Assembly: GCF_024763615.1 (NCBI RefSeq)
Contig: NC_077223.1
Coordinates: 43,214,627-43,278,626, forward strand
Direction of reading: 5' to 3'
From: Phlebotomus papatasi
Taxonomy: Eukaryota > Arthropoda > Insecta > Diptera > Psychodidae
DNA: 64,000 bases
The notes under the pieces are model-generated. The model ran no database searches. It worked only from the letters and a program-made list of their open reading frames with translations, and was not told the origin of the DNA. Of this stretch, positions 1-12,600 are shown in pieces. The translations under genes were made by a program, and so were the position numbers. How positions within the stretch are numbered: the first letter of the stretch is position 1; the number at the start of each line of letters is the position of its first letter.

Positions 1-78
1 AAATTTAGCTGAAAACACAAATATTTTCAACTGAATTGAAATCAGTTAGCATTTGGTGCACACTGACACTGGGGTGAA

Positions 79-149
79 TCAAGCCGGGGATCTATCCGTG
101 AAAGACCCAACGGTCTTGCTCTTGCCTATTGCGCCACTGAGATCACTAC
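79..149 (-). repeat. tRNA-derived SINE head or tRNA relic
   Basis: Read on the minus strand, this stretch has a tRNA-like 5' part with an A-box-like GTGGCGCAATAGG. A weak B-box-like GGATAGATCC follows about 40 nt later, before a CCCCGGCTTG end. The anticodon arm does not fold cleanly and the B box is one base short, so it is not a functional tRNA. A tRNA-headed SINE or a decayed tRNA copy are both possible. No poly-A tail or target duplication was found. Confidence 0.35.
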
Positions 150-1712
150 AAATTCAAATAATCCGTGAAGGTGCCAAAACCGTACATGAAAATATTTTTT
201 CTTTTTATATTTTTTGATCTTCCGGATCCTCCGGATCAAAAAAAAAATTTTGAAATATAACGGTAGAAAAAGAAAGGTTAAACTTTTGAGGTTAGGGTTA
301 ATATTTCAAATTCAACATAAACAAATTCGTGAATTACTTCGCTGATGATTTAAAACTAACTTTTATGTTCTCCAGACAGTATTAATATGTCAAAACGTTC
401 AATTCTGAAGTAAATTTATCGCAGACTGTAGAGATTCTTAGTATACATCGATCATAACCTCAAATTTTGTACCAATATCCTTATCAAATAAACAAATCCG
501 TCTCGTAATGGATCTATGGTTAGGTTATCCTAATTTAAAACTGTTCCGGAGTATTATTCGAATGATAAGAACACCCATTGTAAAACACAAACCTACGTAA
601 TACAGTTAACTAGATGACGATTCCGGTCCAGCCACTGATGAAAGCTATGGAAAAAGTTGATTTGTTTTCCCTGAATAAATTTCCCCATCTACCAAAGATC
701 ACAATTTGTTAGATTTTTACATCAATTTGAAAGAAATGTCAATGAAATCATGTATTTGATTCTGCATTAAGTCGTATCCCATTTTATTTATAGCTTAGAT
801 TTTTTTTTAACTTCTCAGCTTGATACAGCTTTAAAATAAAAACTGTGTAAGATTACTCAATTTTACCTCTGAAGTTCTCAAAATTGCTTTTAAAAATATA
901 GAAGCTTCTATTTGCCAGAAATTGTCTGGTTTTTTGAGGTTAAATACAATTTTAAATTCTTTTAATAATAAGAAAATTAATCTCCATTAATAGAATATCG
1001 ATAAGAAATACGGTCCACAAGTTCAACAATAAGAAAAAAATATTTGTTTTCTAGGTTAAATATGAAACCTAAAAAAAATAATAAGTGTGGTTCTGTAAAG
1101 ACATTGAGGTTAGAATTTTAATTTATTTCAAATTTAGATAATTTTAATTGATTCGTTTTCTTTTTGTTCTGGTTGATTCGCTTCAACCTTTATGAAGCAT
1201 ATTAAAAGACCTTGCTATAAAAAATATGTTTTAAATTTTGAAAATTAAGCATTATCCTAAATTATTTAAATTAATTTACTGGCCAAATATGAGAATTAGT
1301 CCTTATTTTTATTATTTATCTCGTCACTATTTACTGAAAATAAGGACAGGAAACATTTAAGGATATAAATAAATTTTTGTCGTTTTAGTGTTTTACACAA
1401 AAAAATCTAAGTGAAGAAAATTTGCCTTCCTTTGAATCCAATCCCGACTTTGGGCGTGGCATAAAATTATTAATGGGCAAAGTCTACTAAGATTAAATAT
1501 TTCTATTAAAAAATGTTGATAAAATTTAAAAATTAACACTATTGAGAAAACCATATCATTTTCTTAAAAAAAAATCTTTATCTTAAATCTATAAAAATTG
1601 ACATTATCAACTCTGTCTTGAGGATTTCATCAAAAGCCAAACTAAATATTCGTTGCGACTATTTTCCTAATAAATTACGAAAACGTTTAGAATTTTTGTC
1701 CTACCTTCTGTT
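150..1712. other. AT-rich flank downstream of AATF
   Basis: No convincing gene is seen. The stretch is AT-rich with homopolymer runs. On the minus strand it should contain the AATF 3' UTR and poly(A) site, but several candidate signals exist and none stands out. Confidence 0.4.
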
Positions 1713-3061
1713 TCAGTGATTGGCCCCAAAGATTGAAGAGAACAGCTCATCTTTAGCTTCATCGGTCCAGGAAGAATACGGATTCGGCGCCATAAAATTC
1801 ACCATTTTCTTGTGAACGACGTACCTGAACAAAAATCCTCAATTACTGATTACTCCTACTGAGATTTTCCTGTGAAATTATTTTACCTTATCCTTCGTCC
1901 TTTCGAAGCTTTAGTGTCTACAATTTTTTTCGTGGAGTTTCTAGCTTTCTTCTGCAGAGTACTGGAAGTGATTCCATCGAGGTTCTGGGAAGATTTTGCC
2001 TCTATTAGCTCGCTGAGAATTTCTTGGTAAAAATCAGTATCATCGTAAACTTCAGGGCTACTTTTCCTGCCAGATTCTTCTGAAATCTCTTCTGAAGTCA
2101 CCCGGAAGAGGCTATAATTCCCTTTGCAAGTCCTACTGTTCTCCACAAGATCACTTTTCCTGGACAGCACCTTGTCAATTTGATCAATTGGGGTTCCGGA
2201 AGATTTTCCCAAGTTTGTTTTCTCAGTCCATTTCCCAATAACATTCCTGTACAATTTTCTGAAGGACTCTGAGCTGGTATTTGAGGAGAATTCAAGCTTT
2301 GGCTTCTTCGGGGTGGCTTCTAGATCATCATCTTCATTTTCCGAGAGGGAAGCTTTACTGTAAAGCCCTCGTTTGAGGGAATCTCTTGTGTCCGGAAAGG
2401 CAGAAATAAGGGTATTTTGTGCTTCTATCAGTTGATTTAGGACATTTGCGAGATTGTTCTGGACCTCTGAGGCTAGAGAAGAGAAATCTTCTGAAGACTC
2501 TTGCAACACCCGGAACGTATCCGGGAAGGGAAGGCGATTGGAAAGTGTCATCAGGGACTGAGAACGTATTCTAACCTCCAAAAGATTTTCCCACATTTTC
2601 AGCTGATTTTTCACGCAGTGTCCCTTGACATCACTCTCCTTGGACTTCTGAGAGATTAATTTAATGTTATTTGGAGTAGTTTCTCCTGCATCGGCCTCAC
2701 CAGAGATTTCCTGGACACTTTCACTTCCACTTTCATCATCTTCTGCGCTTTCACCTTCAGAAACATCTTCTTCCTCTTCCACTTCCTCATCTTCTTCATC
2801 TTCACTGTCTTCTGCATCTTCTTCTCCTGAAGAATCACTGTCAATATCCCTGGAAGATGGGATTCCTTTGTATCTGGAGCTGATTTCCTCAAGCAAAGGT
2901 GCATTTTGTTTATGGATGTCTCCCACTTGTTTCTCTCCTTGAATCTCCACTGATTCTGCTAAATTCAACTCTCCATCACTGTCTGACTCCGCGAGGGATT
3001 TTCTGGTGAATAAACTCGAAATTTCATCAGAAATTGACTTATTTTTTGCTTTCTTTAACAT
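1713..3061 (-). CDS. Aatf: AATF/Che-1 (Bfr2) orthologue, two exons
   Basis: Coding exons are complement(join(1713..1824,1887..3061)), 428 residues. AATF is a nucleolar protein of small-subunit rRNA processing that also acts in transcription and apoptosis control in vertebrates (family knowledge). Seen here: a long Asp/Glu/Ser-rich acidic stretch at about residues 70-125, then the AATF domain (NQLKMWENLLEVRI, FPDTRDSL), then the C-terminal TRAUB domain with DDTDFYQEILSELIE and KASKGRRIRY, ending MVNFMAPNPYSSW and ELFSSIFGANH. The 62-bp intron has consensus ends and joins in frame (AG|G). The start at 3061 is the first ATG of the frame, in an A-rich context; the frame is open further upstream without an ATG. 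Length is shorter than the human protein (about 560), mostly at the N-terminus. Confidence 0.93.
1825..1886 (-). other. AATF intron (62 bp)
   Basis: Minus-strand donor GTAAAA follows AAG at 1887. The acceptor TTTTTGTTCAG precedes 1824. Removing the intron restores the conserved TRAUB-domain reading frame across the junction. Confidence 0.9.
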
Positions 3062-3387
3062 TTTTATTGCAAGCACGTGGAGAGGAAAACAAAAACACTC
3101 ACACCCCAATAAATAAATTTAAGTTGGATCTGGAGAATTGTTAGACAAATCCATCCTTGGGGTGGAAAGCTGTGAGATTTGTCCAAATTACTTGGGAATT
3201 GTTGATTCTTGATTTCTGCTTTAGAATATTCAAATTCTTGCTCAAATTTACCAGATTGGTCCTTTAAATCTTAATTTTAAATTAAACGAGACATTTTATG
3301 TAGCTAATGGAGAAAAAAACATTTTTTTGCAAAAATATTTCCTCTTATAAACTCACAGCATTTCATCACCCGGCCGGCCAACACAGT

Positions 3388-3414
3388 GTTAACAACTAGC
3401 TGCTAGTTGTTAAC
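3388..3414. repeat. 27-bp perfect palindrome upstream of AATF
   Basis: A 13-bp arm, GTTAACAACTAGC, is followed by one T and then its exact inverse. It lies about 330 bp upstream of the AATF start codon, with further GTTAAC/TTAACA copies close by (3436 and 3540 areas). It could be a protein-binding site or a small mobile-element scar; the sequence does not say which. Confidence 0.6.
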
Positions 3415-3839
3415 AGCAATAGTAACAGGAGTTGTTAATGTGCGGAGCAAATATCACCAAACTTTAACATGAAAATGTCATAGAAGCAGCACTCATGATG
3501 GATGATAGATGAACTACCTAACAGAATTCTAACTTCTAACAGCGCTGTTACCATTCTGGTATTTTTTTTCTACTTTCCATTGGCCCATTTTTTTCTTAAT
3601 TTTATTAAAAAAAAACATGAATTCACTGTAAAAAAATATTTATTTATTTAAATATTATAATTGTGTTATATTTAAAAAGTAACTTCTTTAGTATTTGATC
3701 ATTTAATTCCTTTTTATATTGACTGCTACGTAAAAAATGACATGGATTTCATGAATTATTTATGAATTGCAAAAAACAAACAAACAAGAATTACAAAAAA
3801 AAAATCAACTTAACTTTGGGAATTACATTAGGCTTTAGA

Positions 3840-5400
3840 ATAAGATCGCTGCTTTAACGCCCTCGAGACTCGTTGATTATGGGAGATGCAGTGGTAGCTT
3901 CGGAAGTTGTAGAGGACTGTCATTTAAATACTTTTTGCAGGATTTTATTGTGAGTTGTAACGTCAGGAACCTTGTTGCTTGATTCTCCTTGTGCAAGAAC
4001 ATTCTTGAAAATTCTGGAGCAGTATCTTTGGGAACGTCCATCGGTTTCTTGAACACCATATCTGTTCCAAAGAAAAAAAAAGAATGTAAGAGATTGTAAG
4101 ATCAGATGAGGGCGTGAATAGAGGAGAAATGAGATTTTCCCAATTCTCTTGACCAGGATTCTTGTTAAACAGCAAAAAAAAAAGTTCTAAATCGCGATTT
4201 ATAACTCTCCTTCTCTTGGTCTTGACTAGAAACTTATCAAAGAGACGAATTTGAAATTTTTGAGGTTTCTTCAGATCAAACTTACTAGACAAACATTACT
4301 GAAAAAGAAAGAACTTTCCTGGAACTTTCCCGATCAAGAATTTTCAAAACAGAGTGAAACGGAGTACTATAGATTTTCCCTATTTTCCAAGGTTGCAGAC
4401 TAAACTTCCTGGGCAAACGTATCTGAAATAGGAGGAATTATAGTACAAAGGTTTGAGGTTAAATTGAGGCTAAAATCCACATCCAGATGGTCTCCTGACC
4501 AAGAATTTGGAGAATTGATTTCCTCAATTATTTGAGGTGTCAGTCCAGATTTCCTGGACAAATGTTTCTGGAAGAGTAGGAGATGTTGAATAGAAGATTA
4601 ATTAGGAAGAAAATCCACTCCCGGTGGTCTTTTGACCAGGAATTTGTTAGAAAACAAGAAAGAAATTTTATATCGCCGGGATTCCAGGAATGTCCTCAAT
4701 TTTTTGAGATTCCAGTCCAAACTTCCTGGACATACGTTACTGGGAAAGTAGGAAATGTTGAAGACAGGGATAATTCAGACTAAAATCCACTCTCGGGGGT
4801 CTTCTGACCAGGAATTTGTCAATGAATAAGAGGAAAACAATGAATTGCAGGATTACACAGATTGTCCTCAATTTCTTGAGGTTTCACCTCAAAGTTCTTG
4901 GAAAAACGCTACTCTATGAGGAGGAGCTATTGAGGACAGGGATAGTTGAGACTCACATCCACTCCCAGTGGTGTTCTCAACAGGAAATTGTGAAAAAACA
5001 GAAGGAAATCTTTGACTCGCGGGATTCCACAGGTTTTCCACAATTTTTTGAGGTTTCACCTCAAAGTTCCAGGAAAAACGCCACTGGATGAGGAGCAGCT
5101 ATTGTGGACAGTCATAATTGAGACTAATATCCACTCCCGGTGGTGTTCTGATGAAAAACACGAGGAAGACTCTGCATAGTGAAATTTCTCAGATTTTCCT
5201 CAATGTTTCTCAACTCTGTTATTTCTTTTTTGGGTACTTACCTCATTAATTTTTACAGAACACTTGGATCAGATCAGGACACAGGATTTATTCACTTTTT
5301 TTTGTATAAAATTGCACAATCTTACACCGCGGCGAGCTGAACCAAACGTCAAAAGCGTTCAATTTTTGCGATCGACCGCTGGAGCGGTAAAATAGCTGAA
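3840..5400 (-). CDS. candidate small two-exon gene, unrecognised
   Basis: Tentative. A first exon with a strong donor (AATGAG|GTAAGT at about 5236) and a last exon with a strong acceptor (a long T run, CTTTGGAACAG, then ATATGG at about 4062) are in compatible phase. Reading from the ATG at the donor gives 48 residues (MRYGVQETDG... ending ILQKVFK) and then TGA. The same frame stays open for 22 more codons (QSSTTSEATTASPIINESRGR) to TAA. A second ATG at 4059 in another frame, with a better start context, gives 60 residues (MVFKKPMDVPKD...). AATAAA-type signals lie at about 3640-3650. The 1.17 kb intron is a tandem array. I recognise no family, and either frame could be chance. Confidence 0.3.
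4140..5190. repeat. tandem array of about 172-bp units
   Basis: The landmark AAAATCCAC...GGTGGTCTTCTGACCAGGAATTTG recurs at about 4472, 4610, 4782, 4953 and 5125. A second landmark, ACTTCCTGGACAAACG, recurs at about 4399, 4543, 4716, 4887 and 5058. Spacing is 171-173 bp except for one 138-144 bp unit. A more degenerate copy continues to about 4140. Roughly six diverged units are present. Short ORFs here are repeat shadows. Confidence 0.8.
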
Positions 5401-5639
5401 AAACCTAACAGCACTGGCATTAATTCATGCCAACCGTCACCTACTTTCCACTTGCATGAAATTGGTACGGCTGTTAACATTCTGTTACTTTTCGGTGTTC
5501 CTAGCCGGGCGCAATTACCAACTCACAGCATTTATTCCCGCCAAGAAAACATAACCTCACAAATTCCTTTCTCTGTTTCCCGGACAAACTCAGATTCCTC
5601 AAAATGCAAGAAAAAACCAACAGAAAATGATCAAAAAAA

Positions 5640-6159
5640 TGTATTTTATTGCTGTATAACAGACTCGGTATAAATTTGTATTTCTTAAACATTCGCCACG
5701 AATATATTAGACATTTAGAAATTGAAAACATTATAATAAACTATTAAATCTCAAAATCACCCATTTTTAAACTATTCCAACAAGTTTTTTTTCTTTATTT
5801 CTACAAAGATTATTTTTCTTCTATATGATTTAGAAGAAAAAAGGCACTAAAAATATTGCCACTGTCTCACTGTTCCAGCCAGAGTATCAATATAGTAAAA
5901 AAAAAAGATGATTGCAACAAACTCTTCCTCGTTTCTTTTTTTTCTCTCTCTCTTTTACAAATTCTCTTTTCACTTACAAGATATACACCTTAAAAAATAA
6001 CTTTCACTTTACAAAATTACATAGGTTTGATAAGAAAAAATATATATTGATAATAAACCCCCCGCACTCAAGAAGATAAACTCTTTTTTTTGTGGTAAAT
6101 TCATCCTAGAGGAACATGAAAAAAAAGTGTCTGGTAAAAGACAATTTTTCCTCCGTGGA
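5640..6159 (-). other. Hnf4 3' UTR (inferred)
   Basis: This lies downstream of the Hnf4 stop codon. A minus-strand AATAAA lies at about 5645-5650 and another AATAAA-like site at about 5790. The stretch is AT-rich with T/A runs and no coding signal. The exact cleavage site is unknown. Confidence 0.5.
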
Positions 6160-6686
6160 TCAAAATCTGTGATCCGGTTCCTGTTTGAAATTGGTCCGAA
6201 GGCCAATAGGGCCCACATTGGACCCTTCGAGGCCCATCTGGTGAGCACATGTGGTCACTTTTCTTTGTGCTGCCACTTCATACATTGCGGCATGTTCCTG
6301 TGCATGAGACACATTCCCATTGCTCCCTGGTCCCATATTCCCATACTCCATGTCACCAGGCTGCTGGGCAAATTCCCCCATGCTCGAATACGACACCTGG
6401 GAACCCATAAAACACTTTTCATCCTTCACTGGAGGCGGCGAAAGATTGAATGCCGCAGCAGCGACACCTTCTGAACGCCTGTAGATATCCTCACTGGCTC
6501 CTGAATCCATGGGCATCATGGGAACATCCAGGGAATTCTCCAGGCTGGTATGCATCGTATGCTCAGACATGAGCTGTTCTGGAGATGATACTGGCTCCTG
6601 CGGTGAAGGCACTTGGTCACACATTTGCTGGTGCGACTGCGATGGACTGTAGCTGTTCATGACCGGGGGCAGGGGAGATGAGTTGT
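6160..6686 (-). CDS. Hnf4: Hnf4 last coding exon: F domain
   Basis: The acceptor ...CTATTAGCAG precedes ACAACTC, and the phase-1 join gives LLGD-NSSPLPPV. It encodes a low-complexity C-terminal F domain of about 175 residues, rich in Ser, Pro, Met and Gln, ending at the TGA at 6160-6162. HNF4 F domains vary in length and modulate AF-2 activity. Confidence 0.93.
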
Positions 6687-9600
6687 CTGCTAATAGATCC
6701 AAAACCAAAACAGAATAATGCGATTATTTTAAAGTTAAACAAATAATATTCAATAAAAAATTAAATTTTTCGATTTTTTTTTTTAAAGTTTCATCCACAT
6801 GCCATTAAATATTCAATCCTATGAAATATTTTAGTATAATCCCGTTCTCTGATTGGCCGGACCTTTAATGCACCCTAAGCCTTTGCAAATTTAAACAATC
6901 CTTGGAGAAATTGACAATGTCAATTTCTTCAAGTCATGTCAAATGTGGGCAAAAAACAAACGAGCAATAAAATATTAAATTTTGTTTAGTGAAAAAAAAA
7001 CTTTATAAAAAGGGTTTCATTTTGTAGAATAACAACCAGAGCACAATAACTTTTATTTGTAAACATGTTTTCAAAATTTTCAATGAGAGTGAGCGAGATG
7101 ACTACACAGTAAAAAAAATTAACACTATACAGTAAAAAATGTGTAAAATTTTACTACTATAATAGTGCAAAATCGACCATTTTAGTTGTTTAATTTAAAA
7201 ATGTTTAAAAAATGCACAACATTTTGGTAATTTATTGTCACGTGATTGAAAGTTACCACTATTATAGTTGAAAAATTTTCAACAATGTTGTTTAATTTGA
7301 AAATGTGTAAAATTTTAACACTATAATATAGTGTGAAATTGGATAAATTAATTATTTAATTGCGATCTGTGTAAAATTTCTCACTGTTATAATCATAAAA
7401 TTTTTTCAACAATGTTTCGTCATTTAAAACTGTTTGATAAATTCTAAAAATTACCACCAAATTTGTTGAATTTTTAAACAAAAGTTGTTGAATTTTGAGA
7501 CAAAAGTTGTTGAATTTTTAAACAAAAGTTGTGTAAAAATTGTTGAATTTCCAATAAGGACTTATACTTCAGTCGAGATGCTTTTCAATGGGCAAAAGTC
7601 ATATAGAACATCAAATATTTATATGCTTAATAAGTATATCGTGAAGATACGAGCATCAGATGTAATCATTTTGCATTAGGGGGGATCCCGAGTACAGGAA
7701 AAACCAATAAAAATGTCTAAAAAGGCAAAAAAAAAATCAAAATCTTCGAAATTAAAAGAAAATTGAACAATAAACAGAATTCAACAATTTTTGAGTTTAC
7801 ACATAAAAATTCAACAATTTTTAAATTCAACATCTTGAAATTCAACAACTTTAAATTAAACAATTTTAAATTAAACATTTTTTCCAAATTTAAAAATATA
7901 ATAGTGGTGTGAAAAATTACATATACTATAATAGTGTTAATTTTTGTGTAGTGTGTAATCTTTAACACCACTATTATAGTGTTACATTTGGAAAGAGTGT
8001 TTAATTTAAAATTGTTTAATTTAAAGTTGTTGAATTTCAAGATGTTGAATTTGGAATTGTTGAATTTAAAAATTGTTGAATTTTTATGTGTAAACTCAAA
8101 AATTGTTGAATTCTGTTTATGTTGAATTTTCATTTCATTTCAAAGATTTTGATTTTTTTGCCTTTTTAAACATTTCTAATGTTTTTTCCTGGTACTCGGG
8201 ATCCCTCCCCCCTAATACGAAATTATTACATCTAATGCTCGGTTCTTCACAATATACTTATTAAGCATATAAATATTTGATGTTCTATATGACTTTTGCC
8301 CACTGAAAATCATCTCGACTGAAGTATAAGTCTTAAATGGACATTCAACAATTTTTACACAACTTTTGTTTAAAAATTCAACAACTTTTGTCTGAAAATT
8401 CAACAAATTTTGTTTAAAAATTCAACAACTTTGGTTGAAATACACAATGCTTCACACTATAATAGTGTGGAAAATTATGGTAAAACTATAATAGTGTTAA
8501 TTTTTGATCATGTGACAAAAAATACCATAAAGTTGTGTATTTTTCACACTGCAATAATGTGAAAACTTTAATCATACTATAACAGTGGTAATTTTTAGAT
8601 TTTTTCAACAGTTTTAAATCACGAAACATTGTAAAAAAAAAATTTATGACTATAATTGTGAGAAATTTTACACATATCGCAATTAAATAATTAATTTATC
8701 CGATTTCACACTATTATAGTGTTAAAATTTTACACGTTTTCAAATTAAACAATATTGTTGAAAATTTTTCAATCAATTTGTCAATTACGTGACAATAAAT
8801 TACTAAAATGTTGTGTATTTTTAAAACATTTTTAAATTAAACAACTAAAATGGTCGATTTTCCACTATTATAATAGTAAAACTTTACACATTTTTTTTAC
8901 TGTGTATATCTACATATCTCTACACGTATCTGTGTAAATTCCCCTGTCAGAAATGTGTTAGATAGTTCATTAAAAAGAAAGGTAAACTATTAGTTATTAT
9001 AATTTTATATTCACAGTAAAATAATGTGTAAAATTTTACTACTATAATAGTACAAAATCTACTATTTTAGTTGTTTAATTTAAAAATGTTTAAAAAATGC
9101 ACAACATTTTGGTAATTTATTGTCACGTGATTGAAAATTACCACTATTATAGTTGAAAAAATTTTCAACAATGTTGTTTAATTTGAAAATGTGTAAAATT
9201 TTAACACTATAATATTGTGAAATCGAGTAAATTTTAATTGCGATTTGTGTAAAATTTCTCACTGTTATAATCATAAAAATTTTTCAACAATGTTTCGTGA
9301 TTTAAAACTGTTTGACAAATTCTAAAAATTACCACTATTATAGTATGATTACAGTTTTTCACATTAATATAGTGTGAAAAAATACACAACTTTATAGTAT
9401 TTTTTGTCACATGATCAAAAATTAACACTATTATAGTGTGAAGCCTTGTGTATTTCAACTAAATTTGTTGAATTTTTAAACAAAAGTTAAGGATATGGTT
9501 CGTTCTTGGAATATTTTCCTTGAATCCTGCTCTACACATCCTTGAGTCATTCTTTGACGCCAACATCCTAGGATGTACCATTTTTGAGATAAAGCAAATT

Positions 9601-12600
9601 TCACAAAATATTTCTAACCAATTTCTTAAAGATTTTCATCTTAATCTAGCTCAGAAACCAGACATTATGGAGCATAACTTTCTTCGCGATATGTACTCGG
9701 GAGACACCAAGGAACCCGAAAACACCGGTTGTTTGAAAAAAACATTTTTTGCTGTTGCGTTGCACAGTGTAATTAAAGAGTTTAATGTTCGACTCTAAAC
9801 TCAGATCCAACCAAAGTGCATAACACCCTTAGCCTTACAAAGTTCCAATTCTATTTTTAAATACTTGATATTTGTATGAGTGTGAAATGTGCATCTTTAG
9901 ATCTTTGGCTATTCGAAATATTGGCCTATTAAGGATTTTAGCCTATTCGGGATTTTGGCTCTTTGGAACCTTCGCTATTTGGAATATTTGAACCCATTCG
10001 CGATTTTGGCCCTTTCGGAATTTTAGTTCTTTCAGAATTTAGGCTTTTTGGAGCGTGAGTCTATTCGAGATTCTGACTTTTTGAAATTTTGAATATTCAG
10101 GATTTTGGTTTTTCGGAATTTTGACCCATTCGGGATTTAAGCTTTTCGGAATTGTGACCCATTCGAAATTTCACTGTTGGAACGCTGTCTATTCCGGATT
10201 TTAGCTTATTGGAATTTTGCTCGATTCGGAATTTTTGCTCTTTGGAACGTTGACAATTCCGGATTTTGACCCATTTGAGATTTTAGCTCTTTGGAACGTT
10301 AGCTATTCGGGGTTTCGACCCATAAAACATTTTGGCGTTTCGCAATTGTAACCCAGTCGATATTTTCACTCTTTGGGACGTTGTCTATTCAGGGGATTTT
10401 GCCTTTTCGGGATTTTGATCCATTCTAGATTTTTACTCTTTGAAATGTTGGCTATTTGAGATCTTGACCCATTCAAGATTTTGGCTCTTTGGAACGTTGA
10501 CTATTCCGAATTTCGACCCATACGGGATTTTGGCCATTCTGGATTTTGCCTGTTCGGGATTTTGGCTCTTTGAAATGTCCGCTATTTCGGATTTTGAGCC
10601 ATTTGGGATTTTAACTCTTTGGAACGTTGGCTATTCGCAATTTCAACCCATTCGGGATTTTGGCTTTTCGGAATTTTGACCCATTTGAGATTTTAATTCC
10701 TTGGAATTTTGGCTATTCGGGATCTTGACCCATTCGAGATTGTGGCTCTTTGGAACGTTGATTTTTTCGGGATTTCGATCCATTCGGGATTTTGGCCGTT
10801 CTGGATTTTTGCCTGTTCGGGATTTTGGCTCTTTGAAACGTCCGTTACTTCGGATTTTGAACCATTTGGAATTTTGGCTTTTTGGATCGTTGGCTATTCG
10901 GGATTTTGAGTCAAAAATGGAATGGCCCCGAATGAGTCAAAATTCAGGACTTTGACCTTTTTAGGTGTTTGACTATTTGGAATTTCGACCGGGACCCATT
11001 AAAAGAAACGGTGTTCTACAAATTAACAGTAAAGTTAAAATTCTACAGTGCCTTTTAAGATACCTCGAAAATGTCTCCAACGACTTTTCATTTATATAAA
11101 AAAAATATATATATTTATATAAAAATTGTTTAATAATCTTTATCCGTATCTGTTATCGGCTTATAGAACAAATAACTAACTCCATAAAATATATATTTCC
11201 CACATAATTGTTGTCGCAATTGCACGTATTTCAAAGTATTTAAAGTTATTCCTAAAAAGTTTGAAATGGATCCAACTGTTAATAAATCGAGATTGAAACT
11301 GTTATTGAAAAGGTTATTGATTTTTTACTGATATTTGAGGCTGATTTTCAGTTATAATTTGTCAACCATACCATGCATTCCCAAGATTTCAATTATAATT
11401 TTTTTAAAAGATTTTTTGAATAAATATTGTATTAAAAACTTTATTGAAAGTTTTATGGTAACTATCAGAGACCCTGTTAAGTGTAATTTTGCATATTTGA
11501 ATAATGTGCTGAAAACAAGGAAATCTTCGTAGAATTTTGAACTTCGGAATGATTTACAAATCCCAACGTTTTTTTTTATTGGTTTTATTTTTCGGTTTTC
11601 TTGGCGATTGTTCTTCAAAAGACTAAGAGGGATTTTGTGTAAAACATTAGAGCGTCTGAGGACATAATTCTAAAAGAAATGTATCTGGACTTTCTGAAGA
11701 AGGAATAGTATTAAAATAAAATTAGGTATTTTTTGGATTCCTTGACTTACTAGGGAGGTATTCTAAAAATTCTAAGTGACTAAAGGCATCTACACATTGG
11801 GAGCAAGTTTCGGCAAAAAATGCTTTTTTTTTCTTTTGAAGGAAATTGTCTACACTTGTGCATATGAAAATTATTGCCAATGTGTAGATGCTTTAACTCT
11901 GTCTTTTTGATCAAATGATTAATAGGAAAAAAATCCACCTCTTCGAATCAGGCTATTATCATAGGGATGCGACATCTTATTCCGAAAGTTTAAGCATTTA
12001 GCTTAGATTCAATAAAAGCTCCGCGAGAGGAATAAAACACTAATTAACTGAACAAATCGTTCAAGTCGAATACCCCTGATAGTATCCAAAAGTTTTCTTG
12101 TTAAGAAAATCCCTACTTCCACTGATAACGTTTAATACAAAAATGAAAATCCTCTAAAAGGAAAATCCTTGAGACCCCTTGTAAATTTCGCTATGTATTA
12201 ATAATTTTCTTCAATGACAAATAAATCATTCAATTTATACTTCTAATCATTTTAAGAGAAAGCTCTTCTAAGATTAACAACATTATTAAACAACAACAAA
12301 AAAAAAACTTCAATACCACTCCCTATCGATTAAAAGTACCATCATAAATGGTTAATCAACTGTGATAACATTCCGCACAAGTACTCAATCATTTGGTTAA
12401 TTTATGAGTGTAGCAAACAAACCAATTGATAGATTTGCACACTTTTTTTTCTTGACCACCACATCAGTGTAATTAGCCATCAATTGGGAGGGAATCTTTG
12501 CACTATGACGTGTAAGTGAGTCATATTCCTCAGGGAATTTCTTTCTTTTAATTTCTTTTGTAATTTGCACAAGTCAAACTTACCTCCAAGAAGCATCTCT

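Larger units (their letters stand above)
6690..12583. other. Hnf4 intron: foldback and satellite-rich
   Basis: This is the intron between the AF-2 exon and the F-domain exon. It contains the 1.8 kb foldback, a half copy of it, an array of about 15-bp and longer units (9.9-11.0 kb) and a short MITE at 11.8 kb. No gene is seen in the remainder (11.0-11.7 and 11.9-12.5 kb). Confidence 0.7.

Noticed and set aside
79..149. Functional tRNA at the window start
   Set aside because: The A box is good, but the anticodon arm and T arm do not form a cloverleaf. It is kept only as a possible SINE head.
2664..2942. Ser-rich plus-strand frame
   Set aside because: Antisense of the acidic Glu/Asp/Ser tract of AATF.
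7485..8406. Matching 64-codon frames on opposite strands, a conserved small protein?
   Set aside because: They are the two arms of one palindrome, so identity reflects recent inversion, and the plus copy starts from TTG. There is no sign of selection that can be seen here.
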